Notes under the pieces: model-generated
Seen by the model: the letters and a program-made list of their open reading frames with translations, nothing else
What the model was told of the DNA's origin: nothing
Database searches by the model: none
Source: Onchocerca volvulus
Taxonomy: Eukaryota; Nematoda; Chromadorea; Rhabditida; Onchocercidae
Reading direction: 5' to 3'
Assembly: GCA_000499405.2 (NCBI GenBank)
Contig: HG738137.1
Span: 20,050,603-20,114,602, forward strand
DNA length: 64,000 nucleotides
In this document: in pieces, positions 12,926 to 23,251 of the stretch
Position numbering within the stretch: position 1 is the stretch's first letter
Layout of the letters: each line of letters starts with the position of its first letter
Translations under genes and position numbers: made by a program

Positions 12926-14188
12926 TAACATAAATCGAAAAAAATGTTGCTAATTTGTAACACAAAGATAGTTTCAAATTTAGGACTGCTTTAATAAGAC
13001 GAGCGTTCCACTTCCATAAAACATTACAGATTTATGTTCATGTAATCAATATTAAATCCTTAAAATGAATTTATTTTTATGATTCACCGATATGCGACGT
13101 CTGCAAGAAAACAGTTTCTCAATTCCGGATCAACTCGAACTTTACCAAATAATTCACAGTAACATTCATTTTCCCATCCATGAGCTAATGATGAAAAGAC
13201 ACAAGTTGATTCGATCTGTAACGGTCAAATTATAAGAAACAAAATTAACCAAATCCTTTCTATTTAACAAGTTCAAAAAGAACAACTTTATTGGCATTCA
13301 TCATGGTATAGCAAGTAATATTCTCAATCTACCATATGAATTAATATATTATCCTTAAGTCGATTATCAATAAGCTTTCCGACTCGAAAATCCTGGAAAA
13401 ACTGGACATATGACGAACATATTTTTTGGCCTTCTTTTATTGCTGTTGTCACAAGGGAATTTGATGTAAAGTTTAGAAGCAGTGCAAAAATAAAAGTTGT
13501 AAATCTGTTCTAGAAATATAAACTAAGCAATTCAAGAAATTCATTATTTCTGAAGTGAATTTACAGCATTGATTTTCCGTTTTTTATTGAAAAAATCTTA
13601 CCTGCAAATGGTCGCCATTGCTACGGCAAGGATTTAATGGGTATATCTTTACATATTTCTCAATGCAACCTTCATGAATATCCCTTTCTTCAAATTCAAT
13701 CCAATCACCGAAAGTAAGGGATCTAATTTTTTCAGCCTGAAATATTCCATTCGTCAAACTATTTCATAAGTAATTTTCAATTCATTCGCATATCTACTTT
13801 GCAGAAGTTTCTTTCACTACAACGAAGTATAAGGTAATAAAATTGTCACGAATCGGTTTTTATGTTTTCGAGTATCCTTTGGTAGCTAGTGATGAGTTCG
13901 AAAATATAAATTATCAATCGGTGAAGCAATAAAAACAAAAAATGAAATCTTTAAGCCATAAATTTCATAAGTGTGCAAAATGAATATGTGAAATTTAAGC
14001 TAATAATTGAGATGAGGAAAACTGCTTACTTTGTCGAGATTTTTACGTTCTACTTTAGTCAGTTTTGCTCTATTTGTTGCTGGATCTCGTTTAATAAATA
14101 GAAGAGGGATCTTTTTGTCCACATAAATGGCATACATTATTTCAGCTTCGTTGAGTGGTGGAGTAACAACGACACCATACATCCTTAG
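8449..14188 (-). CDS. Unrecognised multi-exon protein, eleven exons, 5' end open
   Basis: I do not recognise this protein. Exons on the minus strand, all closing in phase: 14188-14030, 13736-13602, 13509-13333, 13215-13088, 12823-12724, 12227-12120, 10933-10772, 10362-10117, 9845-9597, 9371-9174, 8983-8906 and 8622-8449 (twelve segments if the last is kept separate; its AAG acceptor is weak). Together they encode at least 636 residues. The first exon begins at an acceptor, so an upstream start exon is missing from the model. Visible traits: a GVVVTPP opening and repeated short beta-rich modules ending in W(I/V)-(E/K)-F (GDWIEFEE, GTWVKFAA). In the middle is an acidic patch, SSDSDESDLDL, of casein-kinase type. 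There are CYCELFG and QCC cysteine pairs, and no signal peptide or firm transmembrane span. The beta modules recall OB/S1-like folds, but that is a guess. Probably nematode-restricted. Confidence 0.7.
12841..12920 (+). repeat. (A)80 homopolymer
   Basis: Eighty consecutive A on the plus strand. It lies in an intron of the minus-strand unknown gene, where it reads as poly-T starting 15 bases upstream of the acceptor for the exon 12823-12724. It forms an extreme polypyrimidine tract. Real length is uncertain because such runs are error-prone in assembly. Confidence 0.9.
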
Positions 14189-15738
14189 CTGAAATATTGA
14201 TGTGTACATGAGCAAATATTCTGTTCAAAGAGCATTTTATAAAACTGAAAAGATATAAGACGAATGAAGAACTTCATGAACTACAGTTGAACAATTCAAG
14301 TCATACGAAGTATAAGCTTTTCCAGTAACTTCTTTTTTAAACTTAAAGAAATTATTTACACATTATGCTGCTGTACAAAAGGGTCACAAAGTAATTGAAA
14401 AAAATGAACTTTTCTCAAAAAGATTTCACAATGAATCAGTCAAGAAAATAATCATTCATTTTCTATCAAATCCAATTCCAAAATAATAGGAAACAAACTG
14501 AGGGATTAATAAACAATCTAGATAATATACCATTTCATTCATTAATTAGAACATATGCTACAGCATAATTCCTCCCTTAATTTCGTCTTTTCAAGTTCCT
14601 AATTAGTTGATAAATATTTAACACAGCTAACAAGTATATTGTTAAGTCAATGTAATTGTTAGTGCTGTCCGCATCATTCAATAATAGGTATTAAAGTGTG
14701 GAGAAAACGCGAACTTGCTTATAAATGTCTTGGCTTCGCTTATAATATCCTGGTCCAGTTATAATATCATGATAATTCCAGCCACATTCAGCAAAATCAT
14801 TACACAGAATGATCTACCAGTTGACACTGCGACGCTCTACAATGAACGATCAATCGGATGACTCTGGAAGGAGCTCTTCTTGATACGGCTGAAAACAAGA
14901 GCGATAAAAGATCATAGCACCGTCCTGAAACTCGGCAAATGCTTTTTCTGACATATCGATTAGACAATGAAGAGCAACAGATCACATGAAAGCAATATGT
15001 CACAAGTAATCATTTCTCCACCAGCCAGAGAGCTTAAGGAAAAGAATTTAAACTTGGATTAAGCGCTTTAAAATTTATCTGAACCAGCAACAAACAGACG
15101 GAATAGCGCTGCAAATAAATTTAAATCGAAAAAAAGATGCTCGTCTTCTTGCTAGTCTGGATGACCCTTCGGAATCAGTATCAATCAACTGATAAGAGTC
15201 TTTAGAACTTCTCTTGAAAACATCACTTCTTCCATCACAATTTATCGCATGCATCACACTTTTACTTTCTGGAATCATCTCAAGTATGTAGTTTTTGTTA
15301 AAATGTGCATGATATGAGATTGGGGGATTGAGAGAGGGAGATAGACGAACAAGAATTTATTAAAGATAATGGTCATATGATTAGAAAAAATTCGATGATT
15401 CAAACTAACGGAAGAGATTGGTTCGAGGAATGATAGAGATGAATGAGAAAAGACGAAACAGAATGTTGCAGAGATTGAGAAAATATGAAGAAATATATAG
15501 GCGAGTGTTACGAAATTGGGTGAAGATAGCATGTCTTTAGAGAGAGTACTGGTCGATTTCTAAATTAACAACGTTGGATTCTGTGTCCGATAAATTGTCC
15601 AATAAATTCTGCTTCCAGTATTCTTTTCTTTTTTCTCGTTATGTTCGCGTTACTTTTACTTTTTTGCTTTCTTTTAACGGTTTTTTGACGTGATGACGTA
15701 CTTTATTACAGGACGTGTTTGCATGTTTCAAAGGTAGC
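14189..15738. other. Gap between divergent genes, with possible 5' exons on the minus strand
   Basis: Two minus-strand open stretches of higher GC lie here. One has an ATG at 15278 and runs to about 15075 (Ser/Arg-rich, with TDSEGSSRLARRRAS). The other spans about 14985-14855, includes a SEKAFAEF start and ends at a stop. Either may be the missing 5' exon of the unknown gene at 8449-14188, but I could not join them in phase. At 15687-15700 two TGACGT words (TGACGTGATGACGT) precede STEEP1 and resemble paired CRE/ATF half-sites. Confidence 0.35.
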
Positions 15739-17381
15739 ATGACATCGATGATAGAGGGTGATCCGCATGAGGTGGAACACGTGGAGGATGATCGTTTCCG
15801 TGGGGAAGGTAAAGTTATTGATGAACAAGATCGAGAAGAACATTTTGTTAAGCCGTTACATACATACTATTGCCACTGTGGACAGGTACAGTACTTCAAA
15901 TCCTTTATTAGGATAAACTTAAAATGGAGTCAGTTCTCTCAATCGGAAACACACGAAAAATGTGTCACGTTCAGACATTTCAGTCATGAAGGGACTAATG
16001 TATCTGTGATTCATCCTGATTCAGATAAGAAATCAATTAAACTTTTACAACAAATTCATAGTAGATTGGGAACAATTATTTGCTTGGTCATTTTGCATCT
16101 ATTGATATACAAATTTCTACAAGATATTGTTGGTTGTTAATTGTCGTTTGATAGATTATTTCAACAGAACATTTTACAGATTGCAATGATAACAGATACA
16201 TTGATAACAAGAATGCCCTTACGGCGGCGTGATCGATCACGCGTCATTGATCCTGCTTGTACGGAGGTTAAAACATTCGGTATTAATGGTGACACTGTTT
16301 ACATACGAAGGTGAACTTTGTATATTATTTCGAAATTTCTAAAGCTATTTTTTCAAATTCCGACTTTTTAGAAATTATCTATTTCCAGCTGGAATTATCG
16401 TTATTCATCTTGTCCTTAGATTTCTTGTTTTGTTTATCGTTTATTCTAGAGCTGGAAAAACAGCAGTCTTTTCTAAATCAACTTTGTATACTGTTCAATT
16501 ATCAAAATATGGATACATGCATCAAATATGAATAGATACATCATTTTAAGCAGTAACATTCGAAATCTTTTTCTTCACCTAAATTTCGATTTGTTTTCAG
16601 GAAAGAAGGACTGGAGCAGCAGTATAGAAAAAATTGTCATAAATGTGGAATTCCGCTTTTCTATTATCATCCCTTCAATTTTAAAAATTATCTTTTTATC
16701 TTTGATAATGCTGTACGATCTGCACAGCAGATTGGTGGTCTTAAACTTGCAAATGAAGAGCAACCCGTCAAAAAGGTTAATTGGCATTTTTATCTTAATC
16801 TTTCTATATTTCTTTCTCGCCATTCATCAGTTATGGCTGTGAATTTTTCATATTTCGAATTATTTTTGTCATAATAGATGTTCATATAGCTCTATTTGAG
16901 GTAATCATGACGAAACATGTAAAAAATCAAGGGAAGGTTGGTTCGGTCACTGTATCTACAGTCGAAGAAGCAGAGGATGAATTGGAGGCGGTAAGCAAGA
17001 TATTTTTGAAATGTTTTTGAATAAATTAATAGCTTGAAAGAGTTTTGTATGAAATTTTCATGTTTTCAAAAGCGATAGGAACAATCTCTATCATTATGAA
17101 TTACTAGTTTAAAGCTACTTGAAACTCATGTGATTCTCTCTTTTTTTGGATATTTCATGATTTGGTAACAATTAATTAATTGATTATGAGTATTTCATAA
17201 TTATCATTCCTATTCAAAGCTTAATTTATTCCAGCGAGAAATAGCAGAATCGTATACACTGAACGCCCGTATGATTGAATATCAAATGAAAAGGAAAGGA
17301 ATGTTGAAAAATCAAGTTTCGGAGGAGTTAATTGAAGTGAAGAAAAGACGAGAGGAGAACAAGCGAGGGACGCTGTTATGA
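15739..17381 (+). CDS. STEEP1 (STING ER exit protein, CXorf56/UPF0428 family), five exons
   Basis: Exons 15739-15885, 16180-16310, 16601-16775, 16901-16990 and 17235-17381 give 229 residues, close to the 222 of human STEEP1. Hallmarks: YYCHCGQ (C45, C47), the block [11 protein letters not shown] (human: [11 protein letters not shown]), [13 protein letters not shown] (C105, C108), VGSVTVST, and the C-terminal [10 protein letters not shown] / RKGM / KRGTLL region. The two cysteine pairs suggest a zinc site. In mammals STEEP1 binds STING and promotes its exit from the ER through PI3P and membrane curvature. Some homologues have also been linked to spliceosomes. Its role in nematodes is unknown. 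An acceptor (TTTATTACAG, ending 15711) lies 27 bases before the chosen ATG, consistent with trans-splicing. A second ATG at 15748 is possible. Confidence 0.93.
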
Positions 17382-20300
17382 TGCATTGACCTCTAATGTA
17401 TATATTTTTTACCAGTCATTATAATTTCTTCGAAAATATTAATGGAAGGATGATAAAAGAATAGACAAAAAGAAAGTTCAAATTATTGAATTTCTGGAAG
17501 GATCATACTTTTGCTTCGGTCAAATTTGTATTCTATAATTTCCATCATCCTTTGCGCGAACATTGAATCAAATAGAATTTATCACTTATAAAGTTCCGTT
17601 AAAGTATCCATTTTACGAAATTATATGTACATTTTTGGGTTAAAAGTTTCAGAACTTCAAAATTTTTTTAAGCTAAAGATAGGAATTCATTTTATTTATT
17701 TTCTTCCTCTCTATATTTTCTTTTTTTTTTTTTTTTTGATTTGCAATCACTTCCAATGGAAAATTCGATATTATCGCATGCAGATATTTGGTGCTTCGAA
17801 TTGGTACATCCCTCCTCAAAATTATTTTCGCTTTTTGAAGTTGCTTGGAAGACACTGTCCATAGCATTTCTATTTGAAACTATACTATATTTTAACTTTT
17901 GCTTTGTTTGTTAAATCAGAATTTTATTTTCTTCAAGTTTCAAAAAATCAGTAGTTTATCTTATTGACGCGGTGATTTTTTTTTTTTTCTTTTTGAATTG
18001 GAAGGAATCAGTATTTTACAATTACCATCATATTTATGTTTTCATGTTTTGTGATGTTAAGCACTTGAATGTGAACTTCTAATAAATAAAAAAATTCTTT
18101 GTCCTATTAGTATTTGTTACAAAGGTAGAATTTCGAAATATAAAATATGAGAAGGAATGAGAAAAGTAATGAAGTGAATGTAGTAGTAAGAATGCTAGCA
18201 TTTTTGTTTTTATTGCTTTTTTTTTTTCGAAAATCACATTGACTGCAAATGTAGTTATATTTTTTTTTCTTGACCTAGTTTATGAAAAAACCGCTCCTCT
18301 GTCAAAATCTAAAGAAGATTAAAGGAAAAGTAGACTGGTTTGCAAAGAGATTTTTTGTGTAATTATTATGATGAAACTGATATATGCTTGTTTTGCTGAT
18401 ATGGCTACTACATTCTCAGATATTTTGAATTTGTAATTGTAAATATTATTTTGATCGACATTATATGAAGGAATATTTCAATTTATAACAATTAATGTTA
18501 TCGATTTTATCGATAATGATAGTACTAATGACACTGCATTAAACACTGTGAAAAAAACAAAACTTAAAATAAGCCAGTTGAATATGATGCCTTATCAGTG
18601 CTTTTTATGATTTTGTGCCTGGTGGTGAGTGTTTTTCAATAAATAGCGTTAGCAGAGTAATTACATTTAGATGGCTAAGTACACATTAAGTTACAGAAAC
18701 GTGGATATCAGTGTCAATAGTCATAAAATAATTTTCATCCATATGGAGAATTACAGAATCATTTTTCTTCCATTCCTGCCAACATCCAGTAGAGTAGCAT
18801 AGATTTTAATAACAACCGAATGACGATTTATTTCTCTGAGAAAAACTGGACAGCACATTAGGTATTTATAAGTAATCCAATATCAAATGAATCAAATTAT
18901 TTTTTGAAATTTAATTGACTTCGGTAATTCGCAGTTGTTTTTTGAAAGTCCTGCTGGAGAAGTTTTTAATAATTTCGAAATCTTCACACACGATACTTTG
19001 TTAGCTCTGAAAATATTTATCTTTTCCCACTCGAACTTCACGGGTTTACTTCCGTATTTTCAGGACGCCATATTCGAGACAATTAAAAAGCTTACTTAAT
19101 AGTATCTCTTGAATGAAGTGAATAGCAGCAAGGCCTCAATATCTAGTCGAAACTATCTGAAGTCGTTCTCGAGCACCAAATAATACTGATAACCCCAATA
19201 AATCGCTCTCATTCGGCAATATTAAGTCTCGCATGGATGCATAACATCAGTCTACCAACACTAAGGATAAATAATTGATAGTGAATTAATCAAGCAATTA
19301 AAAGAATTAAAGTCAAAAGAGTGAGGCTTAACTTGTAGATTATTCATTACAACTCATCTCTCAATCATTAATCATAAGCCCAAATAATATTGGTTGTCAT
19401 AATAACGTGGTCTAAGATCTAGAACAATTCACTTCCACATTTTTCGAAAATTGATTCTGGTACAGAATATAAATTTCATTGATCTTCTCAAGTAAAGTCA
19501 TAATTCACAAAGTAGTAGATTTCTGACTACTGTTATTAAATTGTTGACTGAAATTCAGAATTTGTTTTTATTTCTGATAACCATGGGTAGTTACTGAATG
19601 AACACTGATGGCTGGAGAAGTTTTTAATTTCGTATTTCATTATCAATATTTTAATTGTGGAATGATAAGAATATGTATGTTGCCGAACTTTTGTAGAAAC
19701 TTTCTAAACATGCAAGAAAATCCTCAATTACTTTAAGAGATGGCACATGAATGAAGTTTTTTTTGGAGTTTATCAGTGGCCTAACTATAATGACTTTTCC
19801 ATGATGTGACAAGAGATGATATTCATAATTTATTTTTTTTCTTTTCTTTGCAGTTTATCAAAAAGCTATTTGAAAGCAATACGTTAAATAGATAATAAAT
19901 ATAACTATCAAATTATCCGAAATCTTCATGAAAATCAAATATATTAAATATTTTTTGAGAAAATAAAGCTGTTGGCTTATGCAGCATCTCTCTCAATGTC
20001 ATAGAATCATAGATTTCCATATTATCAGCAGAAAGAATAGTAACATAGACGAATGCCAAATTAGCTGCTATTCCCTATGGATACATAAATATTATCTAGA
20101 AAGAAGCAGTATTTTTAACAAAATCTCTCTAGCCTGTTTTTTCTATTCTAAACAATTCTCTTTTCCATTTTTTGATATATCGTCTTTATATAATGGGTGA
20201 AAACACTTGTCTATAAATTTCTCAGCTATCTAGAAAAAAAAAAAAAAGTGGAATTCGAGATTATGAAAATGGAGAGAAGTTTGGAGGACATATCTACAAA

Positions 20301-21540
20301 GTTTTATGAATTCTTATATCGAACGACTTGTTCAAAATTATTGCTTGATGAAAAACATGCCAAATATTTAAAATACGAAAATTTTCATTCTGAAACACTC
20401 AAACTTTCTAAATAGTATATCATTAAACTTTTAGATGTCTGAACTAAAATTCTATTGATTGCACCTATATTGAAATATAACAAAGTTGCAATAGTCAAGA
20501 CCGTAATTGCGATATAGTAATCACTAAATCAAATACCATTACTGTTATCACGAATACTGTCACTGGCATTACCAATGCTACTATGATCATCCGCTTTTAG
20601 CTCACACATGTAAACATTGATATAAATACATTATAATACACTTAAGTAGAATCGTACTTATCGTATCAGGAAAACTTCATCATTTCATCTCATTTCCACT
20701 TACATTGTTGTTGTCTAAACTCTCTTTAGTAAAAAAAATCAGTAGATACTGCTACTAATAATAGAAAAGAAAGAATTAAGTGCACACCTGTTTGTAACGG
20801 TCCTAGATGATTTCGTAATATTGATCATTCATTTTTGCTGTCATTTATTCAACGAACAGCAGACGATAGCAAAAAATCGAATAGCAGTGATGTTTGACAT
20901 AATATTTGCTTCACTGATACAATCTGATAAGTTCCTTAAATACAAGCTGTAGATTTAAGATGAAATTGAAAAAATTGAATGCAGATTTAAGATGAAAAAC
21001 TTCTTCCACTAAACTTCCATATCGGCGACCCGCTTGTCCTTAAGATGATTGGTCGAGAGCACAGTACAATGAACTATACGAATTTCGCAATTTTTTTTTT
21101 CCAAACAGAAAGAATTGAATAAGTCCTTTTCTCCTCCCTTCCTCTCATCCTCATATTTAATGAAATGCAAGGGGAGTCATTGTACAGCACCGCTTCAATC
21201 ACACCGCTGGCATTTCCATCACTATCCATTCATCCTCTCATCATTTGACCATTTATACTTTGTTAAGAAAGTTTTTAGAAGAAGAAACTCTGAGTTACTC
21301 GAAATCGCAGAGTTTTTATTGTTCTGAATAAGGAAGACTTAAGTTAGACTTAATTATAGGATTTCCTGAATTAAACTAGACTTGAATTTCTGAATTAAAC
21401 TAGACCTGAATTAAACTAGATTTGGACTTTCTGAATTAAACTAGATTTAATTACAAAATTATTAATTTGATACATTTTTTATCGGATCACAGATTCAACT
21501 GCTAGATTAGAGATAGAATATTCATCATAAATTAAATCGG
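17382..21540. other. Long intergenic stretch 3' of STEEP1
   Basis: No supported gene. The sequence is very AT-rich with scattered 10-18 base homopolymers. Short ORFs at 18671-18802, 19979-20200 and 20197-20415 have no recognisable similarity and lack splice context. Confidence 0.5.
21367..21448 (+). repeat. Short tandem repeat of GAATTAAACTAGA units
   Basis: Four copies of GAATTAAACTAGA start at about 21370, 21394, 21410 and 21435. They are separated by alternating short and longer spacers (for example CTTGAATTTCT), giving a higher-order period of about 40 bases. Confidence 0.75.
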
Positions 21541-21545
21541 TTGAT

Positions 21546-21547
<2 letters not shown>

Positions 21548-21608
<61 letters not shown>
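21548..21608 (+). repeat. (TG)n microsatellite
   Basis: About 30 uninterrupted TG dinucleotides. It is likely length-polymorphic. It lies about 1.6 kb upstream of the Tribbles coding start. Confidence 0.95.
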
Positions 21609-21610
<2 letters not shown>

Positions 21611-21691
21611 AAGGTTATTATCCACGTGAATACTCACGTAAATATTCACGTAACTTTTTCGTTTCCCCAACTTTTCTTTCAATAACTAGTT

Positions 21692-21810
21692 ATGATCCAT
21701 CTGCGCACTTATATCTTCAATTTCAAAACTTTCCCAATTATTCATCCACCAGCCATCGACGCTGTTCCTCACGCATCATACATCTACCAACAAGGACATG
21801 CATACAGACA
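21692..21810 (+). CDS. Possible upstream coding exon of the Tribbles gene
   Basis: An ATG at 21692 opens 39 codons that end at a strong donor (ACA/GTAAGT) in phase 2. The only in-frame continuation is through an acceptor at 23231-23232, after which phase 2 reads into the Tribbles ATG at 23252 without a stop. The encoded peptide (ending GHAYRQ) is not one I recognise. The stretch is GC-richer than its surroundings. It may instead be promoter sequence. Confidence 0.25.
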
Positions 21811-22055
21811 GTAAGTGCGAACTATGATGAAATATCTAGCAATGATGAAATGGGTGCAACAAACGTGGCAGCATTGCTTCGGGATTTTGGTGGTATATTT
21901 TACGTGGGCTTCTGAATTTTCGCGTCAAGTACGCCAACATTCCACGCCATAAATGGCTTCTTTGCATGACGCCACGAGCAGTTCAATTTCGCTACACTCT
22001 TCGGCCTCTGCCTAGCTGGAACAGCGATATATCGAGCCCATTTTCTCATTTTTTG

Positions 22056-22063
22056 TGACGTCA
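22056..22063. promoter_or_regulatory. Palindromic CRE (TGACGTCA)
   Basis: A perfect bZIP/CREB-ATF consensus octamer about 1.2 kb upstream of the Tribbles ATG, in a GC-richer block (about 21720-22110). A TGACGCCA variant lies near 21968. Single octamers occur by chance, so function is inferred only from the match and the setting. Confidence 0.4.
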
Positions 22064-22645
22064 TTTTCTGTACTTTACTTAGTTGTTTACTTCACCCATT
22101 CCCGAAGTTTCAGTCTATCTCTCTTCTTCGCACTTTTTGTGTGCTAACATCAGTAGCTTCTTGTTCTTTCTTCTTCTCCCTCTCTTTCATGTGATCAAGT
22201 TTGAGTTCAGTTCCCTAGCATCATTTCAAAGTATTTGCAGCATTTGCTCTCCTCTGCTATGTCGTCGCAATGTTTGTATGTTCATGTCGTAGTTAAATCT
22301 CCTTGCAGTGTGAATTATTAACGTAGTGCTGTGCGTTACTGCAGCATGCATCATGCATGCTTAGGCGGACCATTCTTTTACCTGTCGCACGATAACTGAA
22401 GAGTATTGAAGCAGTTTGTATCATTAATGCTGCAAATCATCATTCCTTAGCATATTTAAATAGCTGTAAAATTTAGTTTCATAATTTCTACATAATATTT
22501 GCACTTTGCAGTCGTGGTGAGAGGCTAATCAGCAAGATCGCGTCGATTTTTGATTTTTGATTCTCAGTCAATTAATAGATGATTACAGATATTATTGCGA
22601 TTTGTACATTTATTTGAGTATTTATTTACCTAAATTCGTGCTCAG

Positions 22646-22760
22646 GCTTCATCAGATGTGGAATGATTTGTTAGAAAAACAAGAGCATTCGGACATCTTA
22701 TGCTGTGATTTCTCATTCATTGGCCTTCCAAAAACAATACGGGTACAACGCTCTTTCGTG
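22646..22760 (+). other. Exon-like segment, possibly 5' non-coding or alternative exon
   Basis: Bounded by an acceptor (GCTCAG) and a good donor (GTG/GTAAGG), with 38 open codons including an ATG at 22656 (MWNDLLEKQEHSDI...). Spliced to 23233 it would put the Tribbles ATG out of frame. It could therefore be a 5'UTR exon with an upstream ORF, or an exon of another transcript. No domain recognised. Confidence 0.25.
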
Positions 22761-23251
22761 GTAAGGCTTTTTCTGTTATTTTGTTTCGAGAAATCAAGCC
22801 AATAAATAGTTTCAAAAACAATAACTAGTGATTCTGGTGCGGTTAGCTCTTAGAATCACTGGTATATTATTATTGTTCCTGTTTTTATTCCAAGTTCAAA
22901 TCCAGTTACTAAAAGTTTCTGTTATTATTGAGCCGAAGTTTGCTTTTATTTATAATAGAGTACAGCCATGTCAGTTTCGGAAATCAAATTATTGTTGATC
23001 ACCGAGGAAAATTCACTTATTTACTCTCATTTAGCCTTTAATTAAGAAGATATCAACAAAAATCCCGTTCGTACGTTGGCATGGTATTAAGCAGAGCAGT
23101 ATTATTATTAATATTGTTTTTTTGCAGATGAGTGATACTGGACTATTCAGTATCTTTTAAAAGAGTTCTGTGATATATATTAATGACAAATTTTCTTGAA
23201 GTTTCTGCTACAAATTAAAGATACATTTTCAGCGAACTTTTATTGCCAACA

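Noticed and set aside
12685..12963. Minus-strand ORF with a long Phe run
   Set aside because: The Phe run is the intronic poly-T tract read as codons; only 12823-12724 behaves as an exon.
16311..16842. Plus-strand ORFs of 74 and 104 aa
   Set aside because: They read STEEP1 intron 2 or exon 3 in the wrong frame; the correct frame gives the conserved zinc-site sequence.
19979..20415. Two plus-strand ORFs of about 72 aa
   Set aside because: Composition matches random AT-rich sequence, with no splice context and no similarity that I recognise.
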